Shown here: positions 14,509-22,042 of the stretch, piece after piece
Numbering within the stretch: position 1 is the stretch's first letter
How the letters are laid out: each line of letters starts with the position of its first letter
From: Bacteroidota bacterium
Lineage (GTDB): Bacteria > Bacteroidota > Bacteroidia > Bacteroidales > B18-G4
Direction: 5' to 3'
Length of the DNA stretch: 24,999 nucleotides
NCBI GenBank assembly: GCA_003648575.1
Contig: QMPN01000014.1
Span: 1-24,999 of the forward strand
The notes under the pieces: model-generated
Databases searched by the model: none
What the model was told of the DNA's origin: nothing
Seen by the model: only the letters and a program-made list of their open reading frames with translations
Made by a program: the position numbers and the translations under genes

Positions 14509-14794
14509 AAAATTACCGTATAAAGTAACAACGCTACAAGTAGCATCAGTAGCATCTTACTTATCCTCTGAGTCAGGAAAAGTATTAAGATCGATAACTA
14601 AAACAGGGGCTCCCGATAATGTGGCATCCGTGGAATTGCTTGAACGGATGGAGACTATCATAAGAACAGCAACCAACAAGATGTTTGAAGAAAGGTCAGC
14701 AGGGGACATGATGAGAGAAATGATGGCGTCTATTTTAGAGAATATAAAGGAGGATAAGTCTACTTCCCAATCCTTGACCCCACGTAAAGACTAA
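14498..14794 (+). CDS. Hypothetical helical protein, last gene of the + block
   Basis: This 98-aa protein is helical and Met/Glu-rich in its second half (ERMETIIRTATNKMFEERSA, DMMREMMASILENIKED). No motif recognised. CGGAGGAG precedes the ATG. Its final 35 bases overlap the end of the oppositely transcribed membrane protein gene, so the two transcripts are complementary at their 3' ends. Confidence 0.7.
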   Translation: MSDEKLPYKVTTLQVASVASYLSSESGKVLRSITKTGAPDNVASVELLERMETIIRTATNKMFEERSAGDMMREMMASILENIKEDKSTSQSLTPRKD

Positions 14795-14957
14795 TGATAG
14801 AAGCGATTGAGGATACTAAACCTATTAACATTTTAGTTTTCATATCACTCAATTCGCTTCCCCCTAAGAGCACGTTAATCAGTGGCAGGATTAGAACTAC
14901 CATAATTCCTATGGCTAATCCTGCCACTATAATATCTACTGGTTCCCAATCTTTCAC
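14760..14957 (-). CDS. Small two-helix membrane protein, possible holin
   Basis: The 65-aa protein has two clear transmembrane segments (about residues 8-29, IIVAGLAIGIMVVLILPLIN, and 43-62, including VSSIASIISLYVG) joined by a short polar loop. Size, two helices and a position next to a short lipoprotein fit a class II-type holin, which permeabilises the inner membrane before lysis. It starts at a GTG that overlaps the stop of the lipoprotein gene (GTGA). The assignment rests on topology and context; no lysozyme gene is visible in the window to confirm a lysis cassette. Confidence 0.65.
   Translation of the reverse strand: MKDWEPVDIIVAGLAIGIMVVLILPLINVLLGGSELSDMKTKMLIGLVSSIASIISLYVGSRIGK
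14896..14905. repeat. Stand-alone half-motif ACTACCATAA
   Basis: Exact copy in the membrane protein gene, read on the - strand as I-M-V-V within the first membrane helix. Confidence 0.65.
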
Positions 14958-15112
14958 TTAGTGGCTTCCAGTACCTTCGGCAAATCTCTACATTCCCCAC
15001 ACACCTCAAGGCTTATCCTCTTATCACTCTTGACATACCTCACACTCTGCTCTCCTGTCATACAACATCCTGATAAGAACAGAGCTATCCATACTACCAT
15101 AATAAATTTCAT
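14954..15112 (-). CDS. Small lipoprotein, possible outer-membrane spanin (Rz1-like)
   Basis: The 52-aa protein begins with MKFIMVVWIALFLSGCCMTG, a short basic start, a hydrophobic core and the lipobox LSGC, so it should be cleaved and lipid-modified at C16. The remaining 37 residues are polar with three more cysteines. Outer-membrane spanins are short lipoproteins of this size, which would fit next to a holin-like gene, but Rz1 proteins are usually Pro-rich and this is not. AAGGAG (fwd 15119-15124) chooses this ATG over an upstream in-frame ATG at 15202 that would overlap the 139-aa gene. Confidence 0.7.
   Translation of the reverse strand: MKFIMVVWIALFLSGCCMTGEQSVRYVKSDKRISLEVCGECRDLPKVLEATK
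15093..15102. repeat. Stand-alone half-motif ACTACCATAA
   Basis: Exact copy inside the lipoprotein signal peptide, read on the - strand as I-M-V-V. Confidence 0.65.
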
Positions 15113-15134
15113 ACGTTTCTCCTTAATTGTGGAT

Positions 15135-15554
15135 TTAGGGTTTAGGGACATGGACGTCCATGACTCCATCCCCATCCTGATCAATGTTAATGCTGTCCGC
15201 ATCCTCGGTAACTACCGTAGTGCCGTTGTCGGAAATCACCGTATCTGGTAGCCCGTCATTATCCAAGTCTTCGTAGGCATTAATACCTCCTCCCGTAATC
15301 ACTCCTCCAGCTACGCACCAGAACTGATAGAGCATATCGTTCAATGCTCCAGTGTAGCCTTGTGCTGTTAAGAACTCCAGCCACATATCATTCACCTGCT
15401 CGGTGCCGACCACCCCCTGAGCAATCAGGAACTCATGTTCGGCATCATTTATCTGACCCGCAGTCGCTCCGTTTGTTTGGTAGTACACCAGCAATAGATC
15501 ATTGATCTGACCTACCCCTCCAAGTGCCGTTCTTATACAATCATTTATCTGCAT
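15135..15554 (-). CDS. Repeat-containing virion-associated protein with calcium-loop motifs
   Basis: The 139-aa protein opens with five short repeats, each ending in ND after a Q, V or L (ND at residues 4-5, 18-19, 36-37, 55-56 and 72-73), with the unit pattern FL-x-AQG-x2-G-x2-ND. Such repeats are common in small phage proteins encoded beside tail genes. The C-terminus has two DxDxDG-type loops, DLDNDGLPD and DQDGDGVMD, which bind calcium in other proteins. It follows the tail fibre gene, with two tandem AGGAG sites and a palindrome upstream. A minor tail or fibre-associated protein is the best guess. One repeat unit has been altered by a palindrome copy. Confidence 0.7.
   Translation of the reverse strand: MQINDCIRTALGGVGQINDLLLVYYQTNGATAGQINDAEHEFLIAQGVVGTEQVNDMWLEFLTAQGYTGALNDMLYQFWCVAGGVITGGGINAYEDLDNDGLPDTVISDNGTTVVTEDADSINIDQDGDGVMDVHVPKP
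15395..15414. repeat. Dispersed palindrome copy (mixed arms), in the 139-aa repeat protein gene
   Basis: CCTGCTCGGTGCCGACCACC. Read on the - strand it gives G-V-V-G-T-E-Q-V (phase 1). It falls in the fourth ND repeat, which is two residues longer than its neighbour. Confidence 0.8.
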
Positions 15555-15583
15555 AACATTCTCCTATTCTCCTATTATAGTGA

Positions 15584-15603
15584 GGTGGTCGTCACCGACC
15601 ACC
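15584..15603. repeat. Dispersed palindrome copy, intergenic, after the tail fibre gene
   Basis: GGTGGTCGTCACCGACCACC, in a 24-base inverted repeat (15582-15605) with GAG/CTC outer bases like the copy at 14218-14241. It lies between the tail fibre stop and the ribosome sites of the 139-aa gene. The bases after it are not a clear T-run on either strand. Confidence 0.9.
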
Positions 15604-15616
15604 TCTGTTATTCTCC

Positions 15617-18442
15617 TTAGGATGTTCTCATTATATAAGCTAAGTTATAATACAGGGGTCTAAACGCCTCGCCACTTCCTACTTCACCAGTAGTTCCAGT
15701 GATCGGATGGGTGTGAGTCTCTGAAGCAGTTCGACCTGTGATATTATGAGAGTGTGCTCCGTCAGTCTCAGTTGGTCTATACTGCGTACCCCCCTCTCCC
15801 GGTCCGTACATAAACTTATCCCCGCTCATATCAGATTCGGATACGAGGAGGTTATGCTCATGGTCGCTGTTATCATTATCTGCTTCAAGGTCACCGTTAC
15901 CATGATCATGAGCTTGGTCACCTGCTGCCATACCACTGCCATCATGGGCATGAGCGGGTAGCATAGCCTCTGTTATAATTTCTGACCCGCCAGTAACTCC
16001 GAGTCCCTCCTCTGTAATAGTGCCTTTTATAAATCTATCTCCTAAATTAGGAGTGCCATTCCCCCCATCACATATAGACCAGTTGGCGGGTATGTCAGCA
16101 AATAACCCAGAGTACATAATGATGCCGCCAACAGGCGTTTCACCAGCACCCCCACCACTTGACTGAGCATCAACATAAGCTTTGTTAGCGAGATCAGCGT
16201 CATTAACAGGAGCAGGAGCATACCGTGGAACTATCTGAAAGAGTGCCACACCATTTGTGAATTGTAAAGCTAATACAGCTCCAAGGTGTATCCGAGTCTC
16301 TGGGTCAGCAAAATCACTCTGACCGAATACGGCTCTATCCGCTCCATCGATATAAGCCAGAGTAATATCACCGTCTCCTGCCACATTTCTACCTCGTAAC
16401 GCTATGCCATTAGCCAGGGTAATAGCCCCGTTCATCTGTCCACCTGACCTATCCAGTTTACCTGCAATAGCTGCATCTGCTGCCTGATTCCAGACCTGGA
16501 CATTAACTCCTTTAATGGTAGTATTGGAGTCGTCAAAGCTGACTTGTGTGGCGGGCTTGGTGGAAGCTAACAACCCATCGACATATGCCTTGTTGGTAAG
16601 ATCAGCTACGTTAACAGGAGCAGGAGCATACCGTGGAGGTAGACTAAAAGTTGTAGAGTCGCTTAAAATCTCCATTACCAGTACACGGCTTGAGTAAAAA
16701 CGCATTCGTGCACTTGGTATATCAGATTCTCCAAACCTTATAATGTCATCAGCTCCGAGAACTATTAAAGACGCTAATGCATCTCCAACGAAATTTTCAC
16801 CGGACAATCTCACATTATTCCGCAAAACTATATTACCCGATACTTCTCCACCAGACTTGTCAAACTTGCTTGCTACCAAAGTATCCATATTCTGGTTGAA
16901 GGTCTGGAGTTCGTCACCCTTTACAGCAGTTCCAGTGTCATCAAACACTACATCAGAAGCAAGGACTGTCTGGCTGGCAAAACCTGTGTACAAGTACCAC
17001 CCTATTGGTAGTCCACCCGTACCATCAGCGTATATGGTAGCATCCCCATTGGTTACATCCATTAGCTCATACAATCCCGTATCAGGATTCAAGAGGTTTA
17101 TCTGATTCAAGGCGGGTTCATCATCACAGGCTACCACTACCATAATATGTCCAGATTCAGGTACATAAGAGGTGAATCTTTCTGATGGATTTCGTGTATC
17201 AGGCTCAACACAAGCGGACTCTGGTACTCCATAGTTTTGTTTTGGACAACGGTTATGCCCTTCAAAGGCGGCTATGTAGGTCAAGGCTCCACTCACTGGC
17301 ATCTGGTCAAGCGGCACTAACGCCTCAGCATCAAGCTTAACCATACCATTAGGTATATTCACTAAGGGTCGGAGAGACAAGTTGTTGTCAGTCGGTTCGT
17401 CAACTACAAGCATCTGAACATCAGCGGAAACAACACTTTTAATAACATCAATAGTAGGTAACTGAGTAAGAAGAATCTTTCCATTACTGTCAAGCTTAGG
17501 CATACCGTTAGCCACGTTAGTAATAGGATCGATAGTCCACTCATTATCAGCGGGTCGGGTTATGTTCAATATGTCCGTGTCGTCTGTTACGATACTGGTA
17601 GCAGCAGTAACAGGCATCAACCCCTCTTCAATCTTACCTGCAGGGTCTATCTTTACCATACCCCCTGGAACTCCGACTATCGGGTTAATAGACCGATACC
17701 TTTCTTGCGGTGTAGTTATACCTAACATCAAAGGATCGCCTGATTGTATTTCTACCAGTCCTCCATCACCTGCTTTAACCGCCCAGTGATAAGCAGAGAA
17801 TCCTGTTGGATGGATTCCATCATCTACGGGGACATCTACATCTTCCTGCGCCCACTTTTCAGCCATACCAGTATAATATGCTGACAGATTTGCGGCATTA
17901 GAAGAATCAACCGCACCTTGTTCAGACTGATCTGCAAGAGCCGTAAATGTGCCTATCCCAGGCTGGTTCTCCAGTCCTTTTTCATCCGCTGTCCAGGCTA
18001 AGACTTTACCCGCATCTGGAGGAGGCATATAAAAGTCTTCCTGCGCCCCAGGATTATTCACTGGATTCTTCCACGCCCTGTTAAGAGTCTCCTGTAATTG
18101 CTGTGCTATCCAGGTCAGCTTGTCCAGCGCATTCTCATGTGACTTAGCAGGGAACGGACCATACACTGGATAGACTTTCTCCTGTGTAAGGGGCATAATC
18201 CTCATAAGAGTCAGAACCTCTATCTGCTCTAACGGGGGAGTATCGAAGATTACTTCTCCGCCTAATGGGTCACCAAGTCCTGTCATGGTGAAAGGTTCAA
18301 GATACTGGACTCCATCAGCAAATACTACCATAAGGTCTATGCTGTCGACTTGGAAATCATACGGAAACGAGACCTCGATTCCGTCAGGGTCGTGGTCTAT
18401 CCTATTACTTTCAGTTGTTACTGTAGTAGGGATGATAGTCAT
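15617..18442 (-). CDS. Tail fibre with T7-type N-terminus and His-rich collar-domain tip
   Basis: This 941-aa protein should bind the host surface. Residues 1-125 resemble the T7 tail-fibre N-terminal (Phage_T7_tail) domain that anchors the fibre (VSFPYDFQVDSIDLMVVFAD, then ENALDKLTWIAQQLQETLNR). Residues about 251-384 hold three repeats of the NGMVKLD type, each ending near MPV/LPT. Later a module of about 135 residues occurs twice, each ending PRYAPAPVN-x-ADL-x-NKAYVD. From residue 767 a phage collar domain begins (PVGGIIMYSG ... GWxICDG-like NWSICDGG, PNLGDRFIKG), followed by a tip with many HxH pairs (AHAHDG, HDHG, HEHN, HSHN, HTHP) that bind metal in T4-like receptor-binding tips. AAGGAGGAG and a palindrome precede the start. 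Confidence 0.9.
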   Translation of the reverse strand: MTIIPTTVTTESNRIDHDPDGIEVSFPYDFQVDSIDLMVVFADGVQYLEPFTMTGLGDPLGGEVIFDTPPLEQIEVLTLMRIMPLTQEKVYPVYGPFPAKSHENALDKLTWIAQQLQETLNRAWKNPVNNPGAQEDFYMPPPDAGKVLAWTADEKGLENQPGIGTFTALADQSEQGAVDSSNAANLSAYYTGMAEKWAQEDVDVPVDDGIHPTGFSAYHWAVKAGDGGLVEIQSGDPLMLGITTPQERYRSINPIVGVPGGMVKIDPAGKIEEGLMPVTAATSIVTDDTDILNITRPADNEWTIDPITNVANGMPKLDSNGKILLTQLPTIDVIKSVVSADVQMLVVDEPTDNNLSLRPLVNIPNGMVKLDAEALVPLDQMPVSGALTYIAAFEGHNRCPKQNYGVPESACVEPDTRNPSERFTSYVPESGHIMVVVACDDEPALNQINLLNPDTGLYELMDVTNGDATIYADGTGGLPIGWYLYTGFASQTVLASDVVFDDTGTAVKGDELQTFNQNMDTLVASKFDKSGGEVSGNIVLRNNVRLSGENFVGDALASLIVLGADDIIRFGESDIPSARMRFYSSRVLVMEILSDSTTFSLPPRYAPAPVNVADLTNKAYVDGLLASTKPATQVSFDDSNTTIKGVNVQVWNQAADAAIAGKLDRSGGQMNGAITLANGIALRGRNVAGDGDITLAYIDGADRAVFGQSDFADPETRIHLGAVLALQFTNGVALFQIVPRYAPAPVNDADLANKAYVDAQSSGGGAGETPVGGIIMYSGLFADIPANWSICDGGNGTPNLGDRFIKGTITEEGLGVTGGSEIITEAMLPAHAHDGSGMAAGDQAHDHGNGDLEADNDNSDHEHNLLVSESDMSGDKFMYGPGEGGTQYRPTETDGAHSHNITGRTASETHTHPITGTTGEVGSGEAFRPLYYNLAYIMRTS
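16203..16229. repeat. Direct repeat in the tail fibre gene, copy 1
   Basis: A 27-base sequence starting TTAACAGGAGCAGGAGCATA is identical to 16611-16637. It encodes the PRYAPAPVN segment at the end of the duplicated fibre module. Surrounding bases are similar but diverged, so the identical core points to recent duplication or conversion. Confidence 0.85.
16611..16637. repeat. Direct repeat in the tail fibre gene, copy 2
   Basis: Identical over 27 bases to 16203-16229, about 408 bases away, which is one module length (136 residues) with the reading frame kept. Confidence 0.85.
16744..16763. repeat. Degenerate dispersed palindrome copy, in the tail fibre gene
   Basis: TGTCATCAGCTCCGAGAACT, three or more departures from GGTNNTCRGCACCGANNACC. 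Read on the - strand it gives V-L-G-A-D-D, close to the V-L-G-A-D-Y at 12512. The weakest copy listed. Confidence 0.35.
17136..17145. repeat. Stand-alone half-motif ACTACCATAA
   Basis: Exact copy in the tail fibre gene, read on the - strand as I-M-V-V. Confidence 0.65.
18324..18333. repeat. Stand-alone half-motif ACTACCATAA
   Basis: ACTACCATAAGG near the start of the tail fibre gene, read on the - strand as L-M-V-V in the anchoring domain. Confidence 0.65.
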
Positions 18443-18456
18443 TGTTGCTCCTCCTT

Positions 18457-18476
18457 AGTAGTCGGTAATGACTACT
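18457..18476. repeat. Dispersed palindrome copy, intergenic, upstream of the tail fibre gene
   Basis: The core GTAGTCGGTAATGACTAC (18458-18475) has perfect six-base arms. It exactly fills the gap between the stop codon of the 797-aa gene (18476-18478) and the AAGGAGGAG site of the tail fibre gene. Confidence 0.9.
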
Positions 18477-20869
18477 TACTTAAATGGATTTATATCTGGT
18501 AATCTCTGTTCTTCTATGAATCTTCCACGACCTTCATCAGCCATTCGCTGATTTAACTGCGACTGTTTATCAAAGTACCGAGGATCAGTTAACTGATGTA
18601 GTGTCTTACCCACTGTATGATCCCACGCTGCCCTCGTATAAGGCAGTCTGTTAAAGAAAGTATTCCGCTCTACAAAAGACAACACTCTTCCTCTGGAAGC
18701 GTGGTACTTTTCTAAGGTGCCCCAAAACTTTTCAGCTGCCGTACCTGGCTCATCCTTCAACTGCCATAAGGGGGCGAAAGCTAACGTAAATGCCTCTGCT
18801 CCCATCCCTATTCCCGGACCGAGAAGTTTGCCGCTTACCCCACCATAGAGAGTCGGGTCGGTCATAAAGAAATCTCCTATTACAGGAGCTAACCCGGTCT
18901 TATTTACACACTCCATAACGTATGACCAATTCACAGATCCATCTTGATCTACGAGTTTCTTAGGATCGTTGCCCATAGCTATTTGAGCCATAGAGATACT
19001 TGCGTGACCCATGGAAACACCACTGAAAAATAGCATCGGGCCGTACATCGCTTGCGACCCACCTTGAGCTACAGAGTCTATCATCCTTACCCAGTGAGTT
19101 GTCAACTGAGACGCGCTGAACCCTTGAAATTGGGTAATGGTAGCTATAAGTGCTTCTTTTCCACTCCCTCTTTCCGACCTACCTGACATCCATGAGGCGG
19201 CTCTCGTACTCATTTCAGGAACCATAAGACCCATTTCAGAAAACACGGTAGACATAACCTTCATTTTTAAATCGTCTGGCACTATATCCATATTAACGTC
19301 TACAAACTTAACTCCCTCTATGGTAGTGATGGCTTGCTGCATTATGGCGTACTCTTCTTTCGTGATTCCGTACCTTGCCATAGTTCTGCCCCAAGCTCCA
19401 CTCAATTTATTGGTAGCCATAGAGCCGAGGGTATCGAGTCCCGCATTACGCTTCATCATGTTTGTCCAGGGAGTCAACATAGAAATTCGAGTAGACAGGT
19501 TAGCCGCATTCTTAAAAAACTTATGAGCTGACATATTTTTCCATTCTGTCTCAGTGGATAAATACCTCATACTGTCGTCTATGATCAAGCCTAATTTTCG
19601 AGCAGTCTCTTTTGCTCCAGGCTTAGTTGGGTCGATTCTACTCAGTATACGTTGTGTCCTAACAAAGGGTTTGTAGCCACTAAAGAATTTAGTTACATTT
19701 GTAAAACTAACATCTGACGTAGCGGTTATAGCTGTGAATGGTAGCTTGCTAATGACCATAAGAGATCGCACATCACCTAATAACTTAGATACCAGCATTG
19801 GTTCTCCTGCTAACGGCTTGTTGATTAAACGATCAAACATATGTCGAGCTGTTAGGGAAACATTCTTCGAATCCAGTTTAGCGTCCGTCCTGTTTGCTAA
19901 CCATCTGAAATTGTCTTCATAGTCTAATCCGAACCTTTTGACAGCTGCGTACTCCCGTGCTACCATATCAAACTTTCGAGTCATTCCGTCATACACGGTA
20001 TCAGAGGCTCCTGCAGCTTTCATATACTCTATAACCCCGTCTCCATCTGTCGGCTGTAAGATTCGTTCTTTCAGGAAACCTTTTCGGTAGTCGGGACCGA
20101 GCACCTTGCGTAACATTTCATCATCTGGAAGGGCGTCCTGAGATACAATGTTCTTATACATCGTGCTCAGAATCTTGTCTTGAGTTATGCCCTTGGACAC
20201 CTGTGTTGGGGTAGGTATGATCTTTCCTGCCATGCCTGTGTCCTTGATTAACTCGACCCATGCAAGCTCTCCCATTTTCTTTATCTTACCCGCATCATGC
20301 TTGATAGGTACGCCGTAATCGGGTATGTAAGACACATCTAACCCCACTTCTTCTAACATATTGTACATAAGATCATCAGCATCTTGAAGAGCTTTAGCTG
20401 CTAACTCTGCTTGTTTCTGTACCCCCTCCGCTCCTTTACTCAGACCTCTTCTGCCTTCATAATAGGCTTTCATGGTAGCTCGGACTAACCTGCCTGCTGC
20501 CTGACCTCGAAAGAATTTAGGATTGACTGCTTTTAAGAAGTCCCCTCCTACCGTCTCCAATCGGCTTCGAGCTGCCATTATATCCGTGTCCATTGAGGTG
20601 CCTTTACCTTGAGTCTTGTACCCTCTCCCTGACAACTCATCTTGTAGGGCTGCTTTAGTATCTGGTCTACCCTCATGGTATTTCTCTAACCTGGCTCGAA
20701 CTTCAGCCCTATTCTTTAATTCAGCTTGTCGAACCACCTGATTCTTAGCTGTTCGTTTAACGATATCATCGAACAGTTCCTTATCCCCCTGCTCGACTGC
20801 ATCCATTAATTCTTCTCGTATCTCCTTAGGGAGGTTTGAGCTATTTATTAAACTTTCGCAATCTGCCAT
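18476..20869 (-). CDS. Large ejection-type internal virion protein (gp16-like position), 797 aa
   Basis: This 797-aa protein begins with charged helices (KEIREELMDAVEQGDKELFD) and continues with long helical and mildly hydrophobic stretches, including FFSGVSMGHASISMAQIAMG and LLGPGIGMGAEAFTLAFAPL near the C-terminus, and a final segment rich in Arg and Asp. The style, size and position between other ejection proteins and the tail fibre match the largest DNA-ejection protein of T7-like podoviruses, which leaves the capsid and spans the cell envelope. I see no lysozyme-like or transglycosylase motif. AAGGAGG lies before the ATG and overlaps the previous stop. A palindrome copy lies inside. Confidence 0.7.
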   Translation of the reverse strand: MADCESLINSSNLPKEIREELMDAVEQGDKELFDDIVKRTAKNQVVRQAELKNRAEVRARLEKYHEGRPDTKAALQDELSGRGYKTQGKGTSMDTDIMAARSRLETVGGDFLKAVNPKFFRGQAAGRLVRATMKAYYEGRRGLSKGAEGVQKQAELAAKALQDADDLMYNMLEEVGLDVSYIPDYGVPIKHDAGKIKKMGELAWVELIKDTGMAGKIIPTPTQVSKGITQDKILSTMYKNIVSQDALPDDEMLRKVLGPDYRKGFLKERILQPTDGDGVIEYMKAAGASDTVYDGMTRKFDMVAREYAAVKRFGLDYEDNFRWLANRTDAKLDSKNVSLTARHMFDRLINKPLAGEPMLVSKLLGDVRSLMVISKLPFTAITATSDVSFTNVTKFFSGYKPFVRTQRILSRIDPTKPGAKETARKLGLIIDDSMRYLSTETEWKNMSAHKFFKNAANLSTRISMLTPWTNMMKRNAGLDTLGSMATNKLSGAWGRTMARYGITKEEYAIMQQAITTIEGVKFVDVNMDIVPDDLKMKVMSTVFSEMGLMVPEMSTRAASWMSGRSERGSGKEALIATITQFQGFSASQLTTHWVRMIDSVAQGGSQAMYGPMLFFSGVSMGHASISMAQIAMGNDPKKLVDQDGSVNWSYVMECVNKTGLAPVIGDFFMTDPTLYGGVSGKLLGPGIGMGAEAFTLAFAPLWQLKDEPGTAAEKFWGTLEKYHASRGRVLSFVERNTFFNRLPYTRAAWDHTVGKTLHQLTDPRYFDKQSQLNQRMADEGRGRFIEEQRLPDINPFK
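20086..20105. repeat. Dispersed palindrome copy (mixed arms), in the 797-aa gene
   Basis: GGTAGTCGGGACCGAGCACC. Read on the - strand it gives K-V-L-G-P-D-Y-R (phase 1). Confidence 0.8.
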
Positions 20870-20878
20870 GTTGCCTCC

Positions 20879-22033
20879 TTAAATAGTACAATCTATGAAT
20901 TTTTTAAGATGCTCAGCCGCATTTGCTGCATCTTGCATTTCTGGTTCCGCTTCTTTTAAGTGCCTTGCTACCACAGGATCGATTTCTGGTTCGGGTGCGT
21001 CAGGTGCTCGTTGCCGACTACCTAACATCTCGAACTCATCGAGTTCGTCAGGAGTCAGATTCTCTTTAGCATCAAGTTCGTCAAGTCTTGTGGTATCTTG
21101 ACGTTGCTGCAAATTCTCCATGTCCTCAAAGTCGTCTATGGATAGAGCTTGTTTAGCATCTTCGGGGTCTACGAAGTCATCTATTGTAGCACTCCCTGGC
21201 GGGCGACCATCTCTGGTTCGGTTAACGTTAGCAACTTCATCTATGAACTCTGTAGCAGAATCTTCTGGAACCATCTCTTTTCCATCTCGTACTAATTTTA
21301 CATCAGGTTCTACGACACTCTCGAAGCCTTCGTCTTTTGCTTTTTTAGAAAACTTATCAAGCCAGGGGAGTTCTATGTCTCTTAACTTAAGCGATGTAGC
21401 CCCACCAATGACACTGGCTAAGCCGACAGTCAAGATTCCGTTTATAAACATATCACCCTTACCGTATTTAATTCCTGCCCGTTCCTTCTGGTTAGCAATT
21501 ATGGGCTGAGCTACAAACTGAGTAGCGGTCTCTGCTATCCCTACTCGTAGAAATGCTTGAGCAAAAGATGATGCACCTAACGTTCCTGAGATCATGCCAG
21601 GCCAGTTAACGGGACTAAGTAGAGGAGTCACTATCTGAGCTGCCCAATAGCCTACGTCTCCAAGTATCCCAGACTGCTCTCGCATATCGTTATCCTCGTC
21701 CATCTTCCTGTCATTTTCAGACTTAACTGCAGCCCAATAGTCCTCGACTTTAGGGTATCCGTATATCTCTGTCTGAGTATTCATGAACTCCAGTTTTTCA
21801 TCCGTATCTAACTTCATTATGAACTCATAATCGTCTTCTGATATGTTCCCAGACTCGACATCTTTATACAGTTGGTTGTCGATAGCTTCATCTGTTTCAG
21901 GCTTAGTCTGTAGAAGAGGGATGTTACCCTCTCTACGTGCCTGAGATGCCGACATTAAAAAATTGTCAATCATCCCTGGCTTGTCTTGACGTCCTGTATA
22001 AGCAGGACTATCGAATGTTATTTCATCTGCCAT
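20879..22033 (-). CDS. Ejection-type internal virion protein, 384 aa
   Basis: The 384-aa protein has a polar N-terminal third, two moderately hydrophobic stretches near residues 125-180 (VGYWAAQIVTPLLSPVNWPG) and 195-220 (FINGILTVGLASVIGGATSL), and a very acidic C-terminal third with a long disordered-looking segment (ENLTPDELDEFEMLGSRQRA). Membrane-prone stretches in a soluble virion protein fit a DNA-ejection protein. With the 797-aa product downstream, the pair may correspond to one larger protein in other phages, split here into two genes. AAGGAG precedes the ATG. No enzyme motif is visible. Confidence 0.65.
   Translation of the reverse strand: MADEITFDSPAYTGRQDKPGMIDNFLMSASQARREGNIPLLQTKPETDEAIDNQLYKDVESGNISEDDYEFIMKLDTDEKLEFMNTQTEIYGYPKVEDYWAAVKSENDRKMDEDNDMREQSGILGDVGYWAAQIVTPLLSPVNWPGMISGTLGASSFAQAFLRVGIAETATQFVAQPIIANQKERAGIKYGKGDMFINGILTVGLASVIGGATSLKLRDIELPWLDKFSKKAKDEGFESVVEPDVKLVRDGKEMVPEDSATEFIDEVANVNRTRDGRPPGSATIDDFVDPEDAKQALSIDDFEDMENLQQRQDTTRLDELDAKENLTPDELDEFEMLGSRQRAPDAPEPEIDPVVARHLKEAEPEMQDAANAAEHLKKFIDCTI
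21003..21022. repeat. Dispersed palindrome copy (mixed arms), in the 384-aa gene
   Basis: GGTGCTCGTTGCCGACTACC. Read on the - strand it gives G-S-R-Q-R-A-P (phase 2) in an acidic, Pro-rich disordered region. Confidence 0.85.
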
Positions 22034-22042
22034 GCTATCTCC

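Noticed and set aside
14961..15251. Open + frame of 96 codons opposite the lipoprotein and 139-aa genes.
   Set aside because: The - strand genes have ribosome sites, a lipobox and repeat structure; the + frame has none of these.
17388..17408. CAGTCGGTTCGTCAACTAC in the tail fibre gene as another palindrome copy.
   Set aside because: The core needs an insertion to align and the outer arms do not match; too weak to count.
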